Assembly: GCA_963851025.1 (NCBI GenBank)
Contig: CAWKOA010000006.1
Span: forward strand, 62,001 to 126,000
DNA length: 64,000 bases
Reading direction: 5' to 3'
DNA from: RYN-230 sp963851025
Lineage (GTDB): Bacteria > Actinomycetota > Actinomycetes > Streptosporangiales > Streptosporangiaceae
Position numbers and translations under genes: made by a program. Of the stretch, positions 1 to 8,340 are shown piece by piece; the first letter of the stretch is position 1; every line of letters begins with the position of its first letter. Under the pieces are notes generated by a model. It was not told the origin of the DNA. It worked only from the letters and a program-made list of their open reading frames with translations, and did not search any database.

Positions 1-651
1 CAGGGTGTTGGCGCGGTACCGGGTGAACAGGGCGGGCGTGGACATGATGCCGCCGGGCGAGCCTGGCGTGTCGGCGTCAAGGCCCCACGGGCTGCGGATC
101 ACGCCCACGATGCGGGCCCGGATCCTCGGCCCGGCCGGCGGCCCGGTGGACCCGTCGTAGCCCTCATTGGCCTGCTGCACGCTGGACAGTTCCAGGACCA
201 GCGTGTCCCCGACGTGCTTGCCGGAGGTCGCGGCGAACTTGGGCGTGACGACGACCTGATCGGCGCGGCGCGGGTTGAACAGCCTCCCGGCCAGGACGAC
301 CGGGCGTTCTATGGTCCTGGCCATCTGGTCGTCGGCCAGCGGGAACCCGCTGCTCGCCGCCGTGTAGCCCTGGGCCTCGAACCCGAACGCGACGGGGAAC
401 TTCGTCAGCGCGGCGACGTCGGGCAGGGCCGCGATCCTGGCCCAGTCGAACCCGGGCTGGTTGGGCAGGACGGTGATGGTGGCGGGCAGCGTCCGGGCCC
501 ACAGCCGGTTGTACGCGCTCTCGCCGCGGCGGGCGCCCGCGATGGAGGTCAGGACGGTCGCGGTGGCCAGGGCGATGAGCAGGGCCAGGACGGCCAGCGA
601 CCGCCAGCGGCGGCGCGCGTCCAGGCGCAGCCAGGTCGCCGTGATCAGCAC
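1..651 (-). CDS. FtsX/MacB-type ABC transporter permease, N-terminal part (runs off left edge)
   Basis: Only the first 217 codons are present; the frame is open to base 1. The GTG start at 651 is preceded by GGGGAG. A short cationic N-terminus (RLDARRRWR) is followed by one hydrophobic segment at about residues 17-37, then a long mixed extracytoplasmic stretch with SIAGARRGESAYNRL just after the membrane segment. This is the layout of FtsX-like permeases, which work with a separate ATPase in lipoprotein or peptide export. The ATPase partner and the C-terminal membrane segments would lie outside the window. Family assignment is from this layout; the substrate is unknown. Confidence 0.7.
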   Translation of the reverse strand, partial: MLITATWLRLDARRRWRSLAVLALLIALATATVLTSIAGARRGESAYNRLWARTLPATITVLPNQPGFDWARIAALPDVAALTKFPVAFGFEAQGYTAASSGFPLADDQMARTIERPVVLAGRLFNPRRADQVVVTPKFAATSGKHVGDTLVLELSSVQQANEGYDGSTGPPAGPRIRARIVGVIRSPWGLDADTPGSPGGIMSTPALFTRYRANTL

Positions 652-805
652 GGCCTGCTCCCCCGGCGATCCATCCGGCCCCGGACGCCCCCGCCACCCA
701 TGGCTACGAGTAGATGGCCTGGGCGCGGGGGGCCGCAAGGGTACCGGAACGACCAGTCCCGGGGGGCTACCCTCACCCGGGCCGGCCTGGTGGCACCCTG
801 GGTCC

Positions 806-1207
806 GTGATCGGACGTCTCCACCACGTCATCGTGGACTGCCCCGACCCGGCCGTGCTGGCCGCGTTCTACTCCGAGCTGCTCGGGCTGCCTGTCACCTG
901 GCAGGAGGACGACTTCGCGGTCGTCTCGGCCGACGCCACCACGTCGGGCATCGGCTTCCAGCTCGCCCCGGACTTCCAGCCGCCCCGGTGGCCGGACCCG
1001 GCCCGGCCGCAGCAGATGCACTTCGACATCATGGTCGATGACGTCGAAGCCGCCGGGCCGCGCGTGCTGGCGCTGGGAGCCCGGCGCCTGCCCGGGGCAG
1101 ACAGCTCCTCAGCGGTGTTCGCCGACCCGGCGGGCCATCCGTTCTGCCTGATCCCGCGCCCTTCGTGGGCCGCCCCCATCGGCGCGGAGCCGGGCGGGAC
1201 GGCGTGA
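806..1207 (+). CDS. VOC (glyoxalase/bleomycin-resistance fold) family protein
   Basis: A 133-residue protein from GTG 806. It opens with the classic VOC pattern LHHVIVDCPDPAVLAAFYSELLG, and the second half contains MHFDIMVDDVEAA and FADPAGHPFCLI, so both beta-alpha-beta-beta-beta modules are present. His6 or His7 and the glutamate/aspartate positions could bind metal, but the ligand set is not clear enough to name a reaction. Members bind or modify small molecules. It is a single gene, not obviously in an operon. Confidence 0.8.
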   Translation: MIGRLHHVIVDCPDPAVLAAFYSELLGLPVTWQEDDFAVVSADATTSGIGFQLAPDFQPPRWPDPARPQQMHFDIMVDDVEAAGPRVLALGARRLPGADSSSAVFADPAGHPFCLIPRPSWAAPIGAEPGGTA

Positions 1208-1254
1208 GCGGCCACGCCCTCCCCCGGTACCGGCCCGCATCGTAGAGTGTGCCC

Positions 1255-1932
1255 ATGACGGGCGAATTGCGGCCGGCCGACCAGGGCGAGAACCCGGTAC
1301 CGCGTGCTGAGCTGCGGGTGTCCTACGAGGACCGGGACCGGGTGGCCGAGGAGCTGCGGGTCGCCGCCGGCGACGGCCGGCTGACCGCGGAGGAACTCGA
1401 CGAGCGGCTGGAGGTCGCGCTGACCGCGCGCACCTACGCCGAGCTCGCCTCGGTCACCAGGGACCTGCCGTCGGCCGGCGGGACCGTGCTGGGCGCCCCG
1501 GCTCCCAAGGACGTCGTCCGCATCGAGTGCCAGTCCTCCAGCGTGGAGCGCACCGGCCCGTGGCTCGTCCCGCGCCGGATGGAGGTCCGGGTCAAGAGCG
1601 GCACCGTGACGCTCGACTTCACCGAGGCGGTGATCACGCAGCCGGTGCTGCCCATCGACGCCGAGGTCGGCGCCGGGTCACTCCGGCTGGTCATCAAGCC
1701 CGGCATCGTGGTCGACCTGGACGAGGTGGCGGTCCGCAGCGGCAGGCTGGAGGTCAGGGCTCCCTGGGGCCAGGACGCCTCCGTGCTGCGCATCCAGGTG
1801 TCCGGCAAGGTCGGCAGCGGCCAGATCACCGCGCGGCCGCGCCGACCGCCTCGCCCGCCGCGGCCACCCCGGCGGACGTTCTGGCAGTGGCTGACCCGCC
1901 AGCCCCGCCCCCGCCCGGCCATCGGGCCCTGA
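1255..1932 (+). CDS. DUF1707 domain protein (SHOCT-like N-terminus, cell-wall-active type C-terminus)
   Basis: A 225-residue protein from ATG 1255 (a GTG at 1249 is an alternative). The N-terminal 50-residue DUF1707 helix region contains VSYEDRDRVAEELRVAAGDG and LTAEELDERLEVALTARTY. A beta-rich half with WLVPRRMEVRVKSGTVTLDF follows, and a proline/arginine-rich tail ends the protein. No transmembrane segment is visible. DUF1707 proteins are common in actinobacteria and have no firm function. A paralogue lies at 21144-21731 and shares ERTG-WLVPRR and the VxLDFT-AVIT motif. Confidence 0.8.
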   Translation: MTGELRPADQGENPVPRAELRVSYEDRDRVAEELRVAAGDGRLTAEELDERLEVALTARTYAELASVTRDLPSAGGTVLGAPAPKDVVRIECQSSSVERTGPWLVPRRMEVRVKSGTVTLDFTEAVITQPVLPIDAEVGAGSLRLVIKPGIVVDLDEVAVRSGRLEVRAPWGQDASVLRIQVSGKVGSGQITARPRRPPRPPRPPRRTFWQWLTRQPRPRPAIGP

Positions 1933-2018
1933 CCCTGACCTAGCCCGGAAGGACACCCCGCGCCCGCGCGGTCAGCGGGCCACGGAAGCGGCCACGACGG
2001 CCGCGGGAACGGAGAACC

Positions 2019-2381
2019 ATGCCTGCCCAGGAGAAGGCCCGCCAGCCGGAAGATCTCACCCGCCTGTTCGTGGCGTGCGCCAACGCCGGCGACGCGGCCG
2101 GGATCGCCGCGCTCTACGAGCCCGCCGCGGTGATGGCGTACCCGCCGGGCGGCCAGACGTCCGGCCGCGAGGCGATCCGGGCCCTGTGGGAGAAGGTGCT
2201 GGCCAGCGCCCCACGGTTCGAGCCGGAGCCGCCGCTGCCCACCCTGGTCAGCGGGGACCTCGCGCTCACCACCACGGTGGCCCGGGACGGGACCGGGGTC
2301 CGGGTGCAGGTCGCCCGCAGGCAGCCGGACGGGACCTGGCTTCGCGTGCTCGACCAGCCCGAGCTCAGCCCGCAGGCGTAA
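2019..2381 (+). CDS. SnoaL-like / NTF2-fold protein
   Basis: A 120-residue protein with a good ribosome site (GGAGAACC before ATG 2019). It has the start LTRLFVACANAGDAAGIAALYEP, then GREAIRALWEKVLA and a beta-rich end. This is the usual length and pattern of stand-alone SnoaL/DUF4440 proteins, a cone-shaped fold used by small isomerases, cyclases and binding proteins. No catalytic set can be identified, so no reaction is proposed. Confidence 0.75.
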   Translation: MPAQEKARQPEDLTRLFVACANAGDAAGIAALYEPAAVMAYPPGGQTSGREAIRALWEKVLASAPRFEPEPPLPTLVSGDLALTTTVARDGTGVRVQVARRQPDGTWLRVLDQPELSPQA

Positions 2382-2512
2382 CCGCCGCCGTCGCCGGGGC
2401 CGCGGCCCCGCGCGGCCTGGGTGGCAGGCCGGCGGCTCTCGCCCGGGCGCGACCCGGTTGTTCGCCGGGCGGTCATCCTCCCGTCAGCCGGGCCTGGCAC
2501 ACTCGGCGCCCC

Positions 2513-2968
2513 ATGGATGCCACCGCGCTGGCGCGCTCGCTGCTCGAACCCATACCCGCCCACCGCACCGCCGGCCTCGAAGTGCTGCACGCGGCCGACG
2601 GGGCGGCGGAAGTCACGCTGCTCACCCCGCCCGCGCTCACCAACGTCATCGGCTCGCTGCATTCCAGCGGCCTGATCACGCTGGCCGACGCGGCCGGCCT
2701 GGCGGCGATCATCGCCGCCTGCGAGGCGGAGGACGAGATGCGCGGGGTACTCCCCCTCGGCGCGGCCGCGGCGATGGAGTTCCGCGCGCCCGCGCGCGGC
2801 CGCCTGACGGCTTCCTGCCGTCTCGGGCCGGCGGCCCGGCAGGCGCTGCGGCCGGTGCTGGCCGGGGCGCAGAAGCGCGCCCGGATCAGCACGGTGGCCG
2901 ACATCACCGACGAGGCGCACGCGCTCGTGTGCCAGGGCACGTTCGAGTGGAGCGTCCGCCGCCCGTAG
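2513..2968 (+). CDS. Hotdog-fold protein, DUF4442 / PaaI-like thioesterase
   Basis: A 151-residue protein from ATG 2513. The central helix region SLHSSGLITLADAAGLAAI corresponds to the GG/HGG loop and long helix of the hotdog fold, and the C-terminus ends with a strand (VCQGTFEWSV). DUF4442 proteins are acyl-CoA thioesterase relatives. The usual catalytic Asp or Glu of PaaI is not obvious beyond the Asp in LADAAG. Substrate unknown. Confidence 0.7.
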   Translation: MDATALARSLLEPIPAHRTAGLEVLHAADGAAEVTLLTPPALTNVIGSLHSSGLITLADAAGLAAIIAACEAEDEMRGVLPLGAAAAMEFRAPARGRLTASCRLGPAARQALRPVLAGAQKRARISTVADITDEAHALVCQGTFEWSVRRP

Positions 2969-2971
2969 CCC

Positions 2972-3016
2972 GCCAGCCTGGCCAGCCAGCCTGGCCAGCC
3001 AGCCTGGTCAGCCAGC
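2972..3016. repeat. 13-bp tandem repeat GCCAGCCTGGCCA, three copies plus a partial
   Basis: Three near-identical 13-bp units (the third with one T for C) start at 2972, 2985 and 2998 and run into the last codons of the convergent aldo/keto reductase. Each unit is itself nearly palindromic (CCAGCCTGG), so it may also fold as a bidirectional terminator between two convergent genes. Confidence 0.8.
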
Positions 3017-3844
3017 GAACGTGTCGGGGTCCGGGCCGGTGCGCTGGTCCTTGTTCAGGGCGCTGATCGCCTCGACGTCCTCGCCGGACAGCTCGAAGCC
3101 GAAGATGTCGAAGTTCTCCCGGATCCGGGCCGCGGTGACCGACTTCGGGAAGATGATGTCGCCGCGCTCGATGTGCCAGCGCAGCACGACCTGCGCCGGG
3201 GTCTGGCCGACCCGCTCGGCGATGTCCCTGATCGTCGGGTCTTCCAGCACGTCGCCCTGGGCGATCGGCGACCAGCCTTCGACCGCGATCTGGTGCTCGG
3301 CGCAGAACCCGCGCACGGCGTCCTGGGTGAGGTACGGGTGGATCTCGATCTGGTTGACGGCCGGGGGAATCTCGGCCTCCGCGTGCAGCCGCCGGATGTG
3401 ATGCGGCTGGAAGTTCGACACGCCGATGGAGCGGGCGCGCCCGTCGCGGTAGAACTCCTCCAGCGTCCGCCAGGTGGACACGAAGTCGCCGTCGTACCGG
3501 GTGGGCAGCGGCCAGTGGATCAGGAACAGGTCGACGTAGTCGAAGCCCAGGGCCTCCAGTGAGAGGTCGAACGCCGCGCGCGCATCATCGGGCCGGTGCG
3601 CGTCGTTGTCCAGCTTGGTCGTGACGAACAGGTCGGCGCGGGCCAGGCCCGACTTGGCGACCGCCTCGCCGACCTCCTTCTCGTTGCCGTACATCTCGGC
3701 CGTGTCGATGTGCCGGTAGCCGGTCTGCAGGGCGGTGGTCACCGCCTCCACGGTGTCCCCCGGCTTGACCTGGAACACGCCGAAGCCGAACTGGGGGATA
3801 GTCCTGCCGTTGTTCAGCATGATGTCAGGTACTGCGTTCACCAC
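3008..3844 (-). CDS. Aldo/keto reductase (AKR5-like, 2,5-diketogluconate reductase type)
   Basis: A 278-residue NADPH-dependent carbonyl reductase. The catalytic tetrad of the family is visible: Asp47 and Tyr52 in DTAEMYGNE, Lys77 in VTTKLDND, and His110 in LFLIHWPLP. The C-terminal NADPH site is present as FPKSVTAARIREN. The start is GTG 3844 or the next GTG 3841, seven bases after GGAGG. Closest known type by motif is AKR5, which reduces small aldehydes and keto acids; the natural substrate is not predictable. Confidence 0.9.
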   Translation of the reverse strand: MVNAVPDIMLNNGRTIPQFGFGVFQVKPGDTVEAVTTALQTGYRHIDTAEMYGNEKEVGEAVAKSGLARADLFVTTKLDNDAHRPDDARAAFDLSLEALGFDYVDLFLIHWPLPTRYDGDFVSTWRTLEEFYRDGRARSIGVSNFQPHHIRRLHAEAEIPPAVNQIEIHPYLTQDAVRGFCAEHQIAVEGWSPIAQGDVLEDPTIRDIAERVGQTPAQVVLRWHIERGDIIFPKSVTAARIRENFDIFGFELSGEDVEAISALNKDQRTGPDPDTFAG

Positions 3845-3945
3845 GGATTCTCCTCCGGAGATGTCTGGTCGCTCGCTGTGCGTACCGTTCTCCCCTGCCC
3901 GCTGCCCGGCGCTTCATCCCTCTAACGGCCCGTTCGCAGACTGAC

Positions 3946-5002
3946 GTGCGGATACTGGTTCCTGTGCCTGCTGATGCCGTGTCCGCCGATCCCCCGCCGG
4001 GCCCCGTGACCGCGCTGCGCGAGATCGCCTTCCAGCTCGAACGGGCCGGGGCGCCCACCTACCGCGTCCGGGCCTTCCGGCGGGCCGCGCAGGTGGTGGG
4101 AGAGCTGCCCGCGGGTGAGCTGGAACGCCGGCTGGGCGACGGCACGCTGCGCGCGCTGAACGGGATCGGCGAGGCCACGGCCGGGGTCATCACGCAGGCG
4201 GCCGCGGGCCAGCAGCCGGACTACCTGGCCCGGCTGCTGGAGGAGCAGGGTGGCCCGCGGCCGGCTTCGGCCATGCGCGCGGCGCTGCGCGGCGACTGCC
4301 ACACCCACTCGGACTGGTCCGACGGGGGCAGCCCGCCGGGCGAGATGGCCGGGGCGGCCCGGGCGCTGGGCCACGAATGGATCGCGCTGACCGATCACTC
4401 GCCCCGGCTCACGGTGGCCAACGGGCTGTCCGCCGAGCGGCTGGAAGCCCAGCTCACCCTGATCAGCCAGCTCAACGAGGACCTGGCCCCGTTCCGGATC
4501 CTGACCGGCATCGAGGTCGACATCACTGGATGACGGCTCGCTGGACCAGCGCGAGGACCTGCTCGCCCGGCTGGATCTGGTGGTGGCCAGCGTGCACTCC
4601 AAACTGCGGATGCCCGCCGGCCCGATGACCGGGCGGATGGTGGCCGCGGTCCGCAACCCGCACGTGGACGTGCTGGGCCACTGCACCGGCCGGCTGCTGG
4701 GCGGCCGCCGGGGCGGCCGGCCGGAGTCGGAGTTCGATCCGGAAGCCGTGTTCGGGGCGTGCCGCGAGCACGGCGTCGCGGTCGAGATCAACTGCCGGCC
4801 GGAACGCCGGGACCCGCCCGGCCGGCTGCTGGGCCTGGCCGCGGAGATGGGCTGCCTGTTCTCCATCGACACCGACGCGCACGCGCCCGGCCAGCTCGAC
4901 TGGCTGGAGAACGGCTGCGAGCGGGCCGGGCGCTTCGGCATCCCCCCGGACCGGGTCATCAACACCCGCCCCGCCGCCGACGTCACCGGCCGGGCCGGTT
5001 AG
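3946..5002 (+). pseudogene. PHP-domain phosphoesterase with N-terminal helix-hairpin-helix, split by a 1-base frameshift
   Basis: The first frame (3946 to a stop at 4531) has a PolX-like helical N-terminus (LRALNGIGEATAGVITQA is a helix-hairpin-helix) followed by the first PHP metal motif GDCHTHSDWSDGG and ALTDHSP. The rest of the PHP domain (ASVHSKLRM, VLGHCTGR, IDTDAHAPGQLDWLENG) continues in another frame from 4526 to 5002. Skipping base A4525 turns ITG-stop into ILDDGSL and joins the halves smoothly, so this is a single inserted base. Without the lesion the protein would be about 350 residues, the size of actinobacterial PHP proteins that lack the PolX polymerase domain. It could be a true pseudogene or a sequencing error. 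The 3' end overlaps the convergent dehydrogenase by 4 bases. Confidence 0.85.
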
Positions 5003-6036
5003 AGCTGGATCACGGTCATCCCGGCGCTGGCCGGGGGGCCGTCCAGGGCGGCCAGGGCGGCACCGGCCTGGTCCAGCCCGATCACGTCGCCGACGAGCAG
5101 GCCGGGGCGCAGCGTGCCGTCCGCCACCTGGGCCAGCATGGGCGGGTAGTCCCGGGCCGCCATCCCGTGCGAGCCGTAGATCTCCAGCTCCCGGGCGATG
5201 ACCAGGTCCATCGGGACCGGCGGCGCGGCGGCGGCCCCGAGCAGCAGGCCGACCTGGACGTGCCGCCCGCGGCGGCGCAGGCTCCGCACGGAACTGGCCA
5301 GCGTGTCCGGGGAGCCGAGCGCGTCGAGGGACACCTGCGCCCCGCCCCCCGTGACATCGTGGATGACCCGGGCCGGATCGGTGTTCGTTGCGGAAAGAAT
5401 TGCGTGCTCGGCGCCGAGGTCGCGAGCCCGGCCCAGAGCGGGGCCGGCCACGTCCACCGCGATCACCCGCGCGCCCAGGGCCACGCCGATATGCACGGCC
5501 GACAGGCCGACGCCGCCGCAGCCGTGCACCGCGAGCCACTCCCCCGCGCGCAGCCGGGCGTGCCCGGTCAGGGCCCGGTAGGCGGTGGCGAACCGGCAGC
5601 CCAGGCTGGCGGCGGTCACGGCGTCCACCGCGTCCGGGAGCGCCACCAGGTTCGTGTCCGCGGCGTGGATGGCCACCCGCTCGGCGAACGACCCGGGGCC
5701 GGTGAACCCCGGCTGGGTCTGGTCCGGGCAGACCTGGGCGTCACCCGCCTGGCAGTACCCGCACCGGCCGCAGCCGCAGGCGAACGGCACCGTGACCCGG
5801 TCGCCGGGCCGCCAGCGGGTGACCGCCGGGCCGGCCTGCGCGATGGTCCCGGCCAGCTCGTGCCCGGGAATGTGCGGGAGCGGGACGGGGTCGTGGCCCT
5901 TCCAGGCGTGCCAGTCCGAGCGGCACACCCCGGTGGCGCCGACGCTGATGACCACGCCGTCCTCCGGGCAGCCCGGCTCGGCCACCTCACCCACCTCCGC
6001 CAGCCCCCCGTACTCGCGGTACACCACAGCCCTCAA
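4999..6036 (-). CDS. Zinc-dependent medium-chain alcohol dehydrogenase
   Basis: A 345-residue protein if started at TTG 6036, which follows GGAGCGGAAC and gives the usual N-terminus LRAVVYREYGG. Catalytic-zinc Cys lies in TGVCRSDWHAWKG and GHE in IPGHELAG. The structural-zinc four-cysteine lobe is CGRCGYCQAGDAQVC, and the nucleotide-binding loop is HGCGGVGLSA. It follows lutC on the same strand (49 bases), so it may be the last gene of the lacI-lutABC unit. A role in handling lactaldehyde or another rhamnose-derived aldehyde or alcohol is inference from position only. Confidence 0.88.
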   Translation of the reverse strand: MRAVVYREYGGLAEVGEVAEPGCPEDGVVISVGATGVCRSDWHAWKGHDPVPLPHIPGHELAGTIAQAGPAVTRWRPGDRVTVPFACGCGRCGYCQAGDAQVCPDQTQPGFTGPGSFAERVAIHAADTNLVALPDAVDAVTAASLGCRFATAYRALTGHARLRAGEWLAVHGCGGVGLSAVHIGVALGARVIAVDVAGPALGRARDLGAEHAILSATNTDPARVIHDVTGGGAQVSLDALGSPDTLASSVRSLRRRGRHVQVGLLLGAAAAPPVPMDLVIARELEIYGSHGMAARDYPPMLAQVADGTLRPGLLVGDVIGLDQAGAALAALDGPPASAGMTVIQL

Positions 6037-6070
6037 GTTCCGCTCCCAAGCGCCAGCAGTTACGATCGGA

Positions 6071-6084
6071 CCCCCTATAGGGGG
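6071..6084. promoter_or_regulatory. 14-bp perfect palindrome CCCCCTATAGGGGG upstream of the zinc dehydrogenase
   Basis: The palindrome lies between lutC and the zinc dehydrogenase, 34-47 bases before the dehydrogenase TTG start. C/G tracts around an AT core recall operators of CsoR/FrmR-type repressors, some of which control alcohol or formaldehyde dehydrogenases. No such repressor is in the window. The TATAGG core could also be a -10 box. It could be only a short terminator stem for lutC, although no T-tract follows. Confidence 0.4.
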
Positions 6085-6085
6085 C

Positions 6086-6799
6086 CTAAGTCGAACTGCC
6101 GATCGATCCGGCAATGAGGATGACTTCGAGGGTGCGGGGGCCGTGCACGCCTTCGACCCGGTCGAGCTCGATGTCGCTGGTGGCCGACGGGCCGCTGATC
6201 CAGGTCAGCGGGCGGTCCGGGCGCAGCCGGGCCACGGCCTCGGGGACCAGCGCGACCACCTGATCGGCCTCGATCAGGCACAGGTGATAGTCGGGGATCA
6301 GGCTGAGCGCGCGGCGGCCCTGGCCGGGCCCGGCGTCCAGGACGATCGTGCCGGTCTCGGCGACGGCCACCGCGGCCCGGGTGATGACGCCGTCGGCCTG
6401 GTCGAGTTCCTGGGCGGACAGGCCGCCGTCGGTGATCAGCTCGACGCCGTCGAGGGTGGCGGACTGGCCGGGGGCGGGCTGGCCGAGCCCGGGCAGGTCC
6501 AGGCCCGGCGGCAGGACCACCCGGCGGGCGCCGCGCTCGGCCAGGGCCGCGCGGACCGTGTCCAGCAGTTGCCCGGGAACGGTCCGCCGCACGTGGCTGC
6601 GGTAGTCGATGAGGCGCCCGGCGAGCAGGTCGAGCAGCGCCGGGGAATCCAGCTCGCCGCTGGTCCGGTAAGCGGGCCCGGCCGTGCCACCGGGCGGGGG
6701 CTGGGCGCCGGGCGGGGGCGCGGTGGCGGGGTGGGCCGCCGGGGGGTCGCCGCCGAGCGCGGTGCGGACCCGGGCGAGCATCTCGTCCCGGGCGGTCAC
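6086..6799 (-). CDS. lutC: LutC: lactate utilization protein C (LUD domain)
   Basis: A 237-residue LUD-domain protein. The family motif at the end is clear: ISGPSATSDIELDRVEGVHGPR. It is the third subunit of the LutABC iron-sulfur L-lactate oxidase complex (L-lactate to pyruvate). GTG 6799 overlaps the lutB stop in a GTGA, so the two are translationally coupled. The middle of the N-terminal region is alanine/proline-rich and unremarkable. Confidence 0.92.
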   Translation of the reverse strand: MTARDEMLARVRTALGGDPPAAHPATAPPPGAQPPPGGTAGPAYRTSGELDSPALLDLLAGRLIDYRSHVRRTVPGQLLDTVRAALAERGARRVVLPPGLDLPGLGQPAPGQSATLDGVELITDGGLSAQELDQADGVITRAAVAVAETGTIVLDAGPGQGRRALSLIPDYHLCLIEADQVVALVPEAVARLRPDRPLTWISGPSATSDIELDRVEGVHGPRTLEVILIAGSIGSST

Positions 6800-8340
6800 C
6801 GGGTGTCCCCGTGCCCGGTGTCCCCGTGCCCGGTGTCCCCGTGCTCAGTGTCCCCGTGCTGAGTGTCTCTGTGCTCAGTGCGCCACCACTGGCGGAACGT
6901 CTGGGCCGGCGGCTGGGGCGCGTCGCGGGCCGACGTCCAGGCCGACAGGGGCGGGGGCAGCCGCCGGATCCGCCCGCCACGGCCCAGCAGCCGGCCGGCC
7001 CGGCCGCCCCGCTGCGCGGCCTCGTACCGGGCGGGGCTGGCCATAACCCACGACGCGGCCGCCATGGTCACCGCCTCCGGGCTGGGCACCCGGCGGGTGT
7101 CCGCCACCTCGTCCACGTGCCGGGCCCGCAGGTGAACCAGCAGCGAGGGGATGTCGATCTTCACCGGGCAGGCGTCGTAGCACGCGCCGCACAGTGAGGA
7201 CGCGTACGGCAGGGACGCGTTGTCCTCGATCCCGGTCAGCATCGGGGACAGCACCGCGCCGATGGGGCCCGGGTAGACCGACCCGTAGGCGTGCCCGCCG
7301 ACCCGCTCGTACACCGGGCAGACGTTCAGGCACGCGGAGCACCGGATGCAGTGCAGGGCCTGGCGGCCGGCCTGGTCGGCCAGCGCCGCGGTCCGCCCGT
7401 TGTCCAGCAGGACCAGGTGGAACTGCTGCGGGCCGTCGCCCGGGGTCACCCCGGTCCACATCGAGGTGTACGGGTTCATCCGCTCCCCGGTGGAGCTGCG
7501 CGGCAGCAGCTGCATGAACACGCCGAGGTCGTCCCAGGCAGGCAGCAGCTTCTCGATGCCCATCACGGTGATCAGCGTCTCCGGCAGGGTCAGGCACATC
7601 CGGCCGTTGCCCTCGGACTCGACCACGCACAGCGTCCCGGTCTCCGCGATCGCGAAGTTGGCCCCGCTGATCCCGACCCTCGCGGACAGGAACTGGCGGC
7701 GCAGGTGCAGCCGGGCCGCCTCGGCGAGCGCCGATGGCGAGTCGGTCAGCCCCGGATCCACGTCGCCCATCTCGCGCAGGAAGATCTCCCGGATCTCGGC
7801 CCGGTTCCGGTGGATGGCCGGGACCAGGATGTGCGACGGGCGGTCGTGCCCGAGCTGGACGATCAGCTCGGCCAGGTCGGTCTCGTGCGCGGTGATGCCC
7901 GCGGCGGCCAGCGCGTCGTTGAGCCCGATCTCGTCGGTGACGATCGACTTGACCTTGACCGCCTCGGTGGACCCGGTCGCCTGGACCAGGCCGGTCACGA
8001 TGCGGTTGGCCTCGTTGGCGTCCCGGGCCCAGTGCACCACGCCGCCCCGCGCGGTGACCTGCTCTTCCAGCTGCTCCAGGTAGCGGTCCAGGTGGGCCAT
8101 GGTCCGGGTCTTGATGGCCTGGCCGGCGTCGCGCAGCTGTTCCCAGTCCGGCAGCTCGCCCACCACCGCGGCCCGCTTGGCCCGGATCGTGCGGGTGGCC
8201 TGGCCCAGGTTGCGGCGCAGCTGGGTGTCGGCCAGCGCGCGGCGGGCCGCGGCCGGGAACGGCTCGGCGCCGCGCAGGTGGCCGACGCCGCGCGGCGCGG
8301 TGGGCAGGCCGAGGAAGGTGGGCGCCTGGTCCGCGGTCAC
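6796..8340 (-). CDS. lutB: LutB: iron-sulfur subunit of L-lactate oxidation complex
   Basis: A 514-residue protein from GTG 8340 (overlapping the lutA stop in GTGA). It has an N-terminal LUD-type region (VKSIVTDEIGLNDALAAAGI, SGANFAIAETGTLCVVESEGNGR) and two [4Fe-4S] motifs, CIRCSACLNVCP near residue 330 and CGACYDACPVKID near residue 385. It carries out electron transfer in L-lactate to pyruvate oxidation with LutA and LutC. The last 25 residues are an unusual five-residue repeat (HGDTG and variants) encoded by a 15-bp tandem repeat, which is not part of the normal family. Confidence 0.92.
   Translation of the reverse strand: MTADQAPTFLGLPTAPRGVGHLRGAEPFPAAARRALADTQLRRNLGQATRTIRAKRAAVVGELPDWEQLRDAGQAIKTRTMAHLDRYLEQLEEQVTARGGVVHWARDANEANRIVTGLVQATGSTEAVKVKSIVTDEIGLNDALAAAGITAHETDLAELIVQLGHDRPSHILVPAIHRNRAEIREIFLREMGDVDPGLTDSPSALAEAARLHLRRQFLSARVGISGANFAIAETGTLCVVESEGNGRMCLTLPETLITVMGIEKLLPAWDDLGVFMQLLPRSSTGERMNPYTSMWTGVTPGDGPQQFHLVLLDNGRTAALADQAGRQALHCIRCSACLNVCPVYERVGGHAYGSVYPGPIGAVLSPMLTGIEDNASLPYASSLCGACYDACPVKIDIPSLLVHLRARHVDEVADTRRVPSPEAVTMAAASWVMASPARYEAAQRGGRAGRLLGRGGRIRRLPPPLSAWTSARDAPQPPAQTFRQWWRTEHRDTQHGDTEHGDTGHGDTGHGDTR
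6802..6876. repeat. 15-bp tandem repeat (five copies) in the 3' end of lutB
   Basis: Five consecutive 15-base units (GGTGTCCCCGTGCCC and variants) start at 6802, 6817, 6832, 6847 and 6862. The first two are identical and the later ones drift. In the lutB frame each encodes the pentapeptide H-G-D-T-x. Being a multiple of three it keeps frame and could vary in copy number between strains. It ends directly at the lutC start. Confidence 0.95.

Noticed and set aside
4521..4535. Programmed frameshift in the PHP gene
   Set aside because: No slippery heptamer, no downstream structure and no precedent in the family; single-base insertion is simpler.
6802..6876. Repeats at the lutB end as a CRISPR or regulatory array
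   Set aside because: Units are contiguous with no spacers and keep the lutB reading frame.
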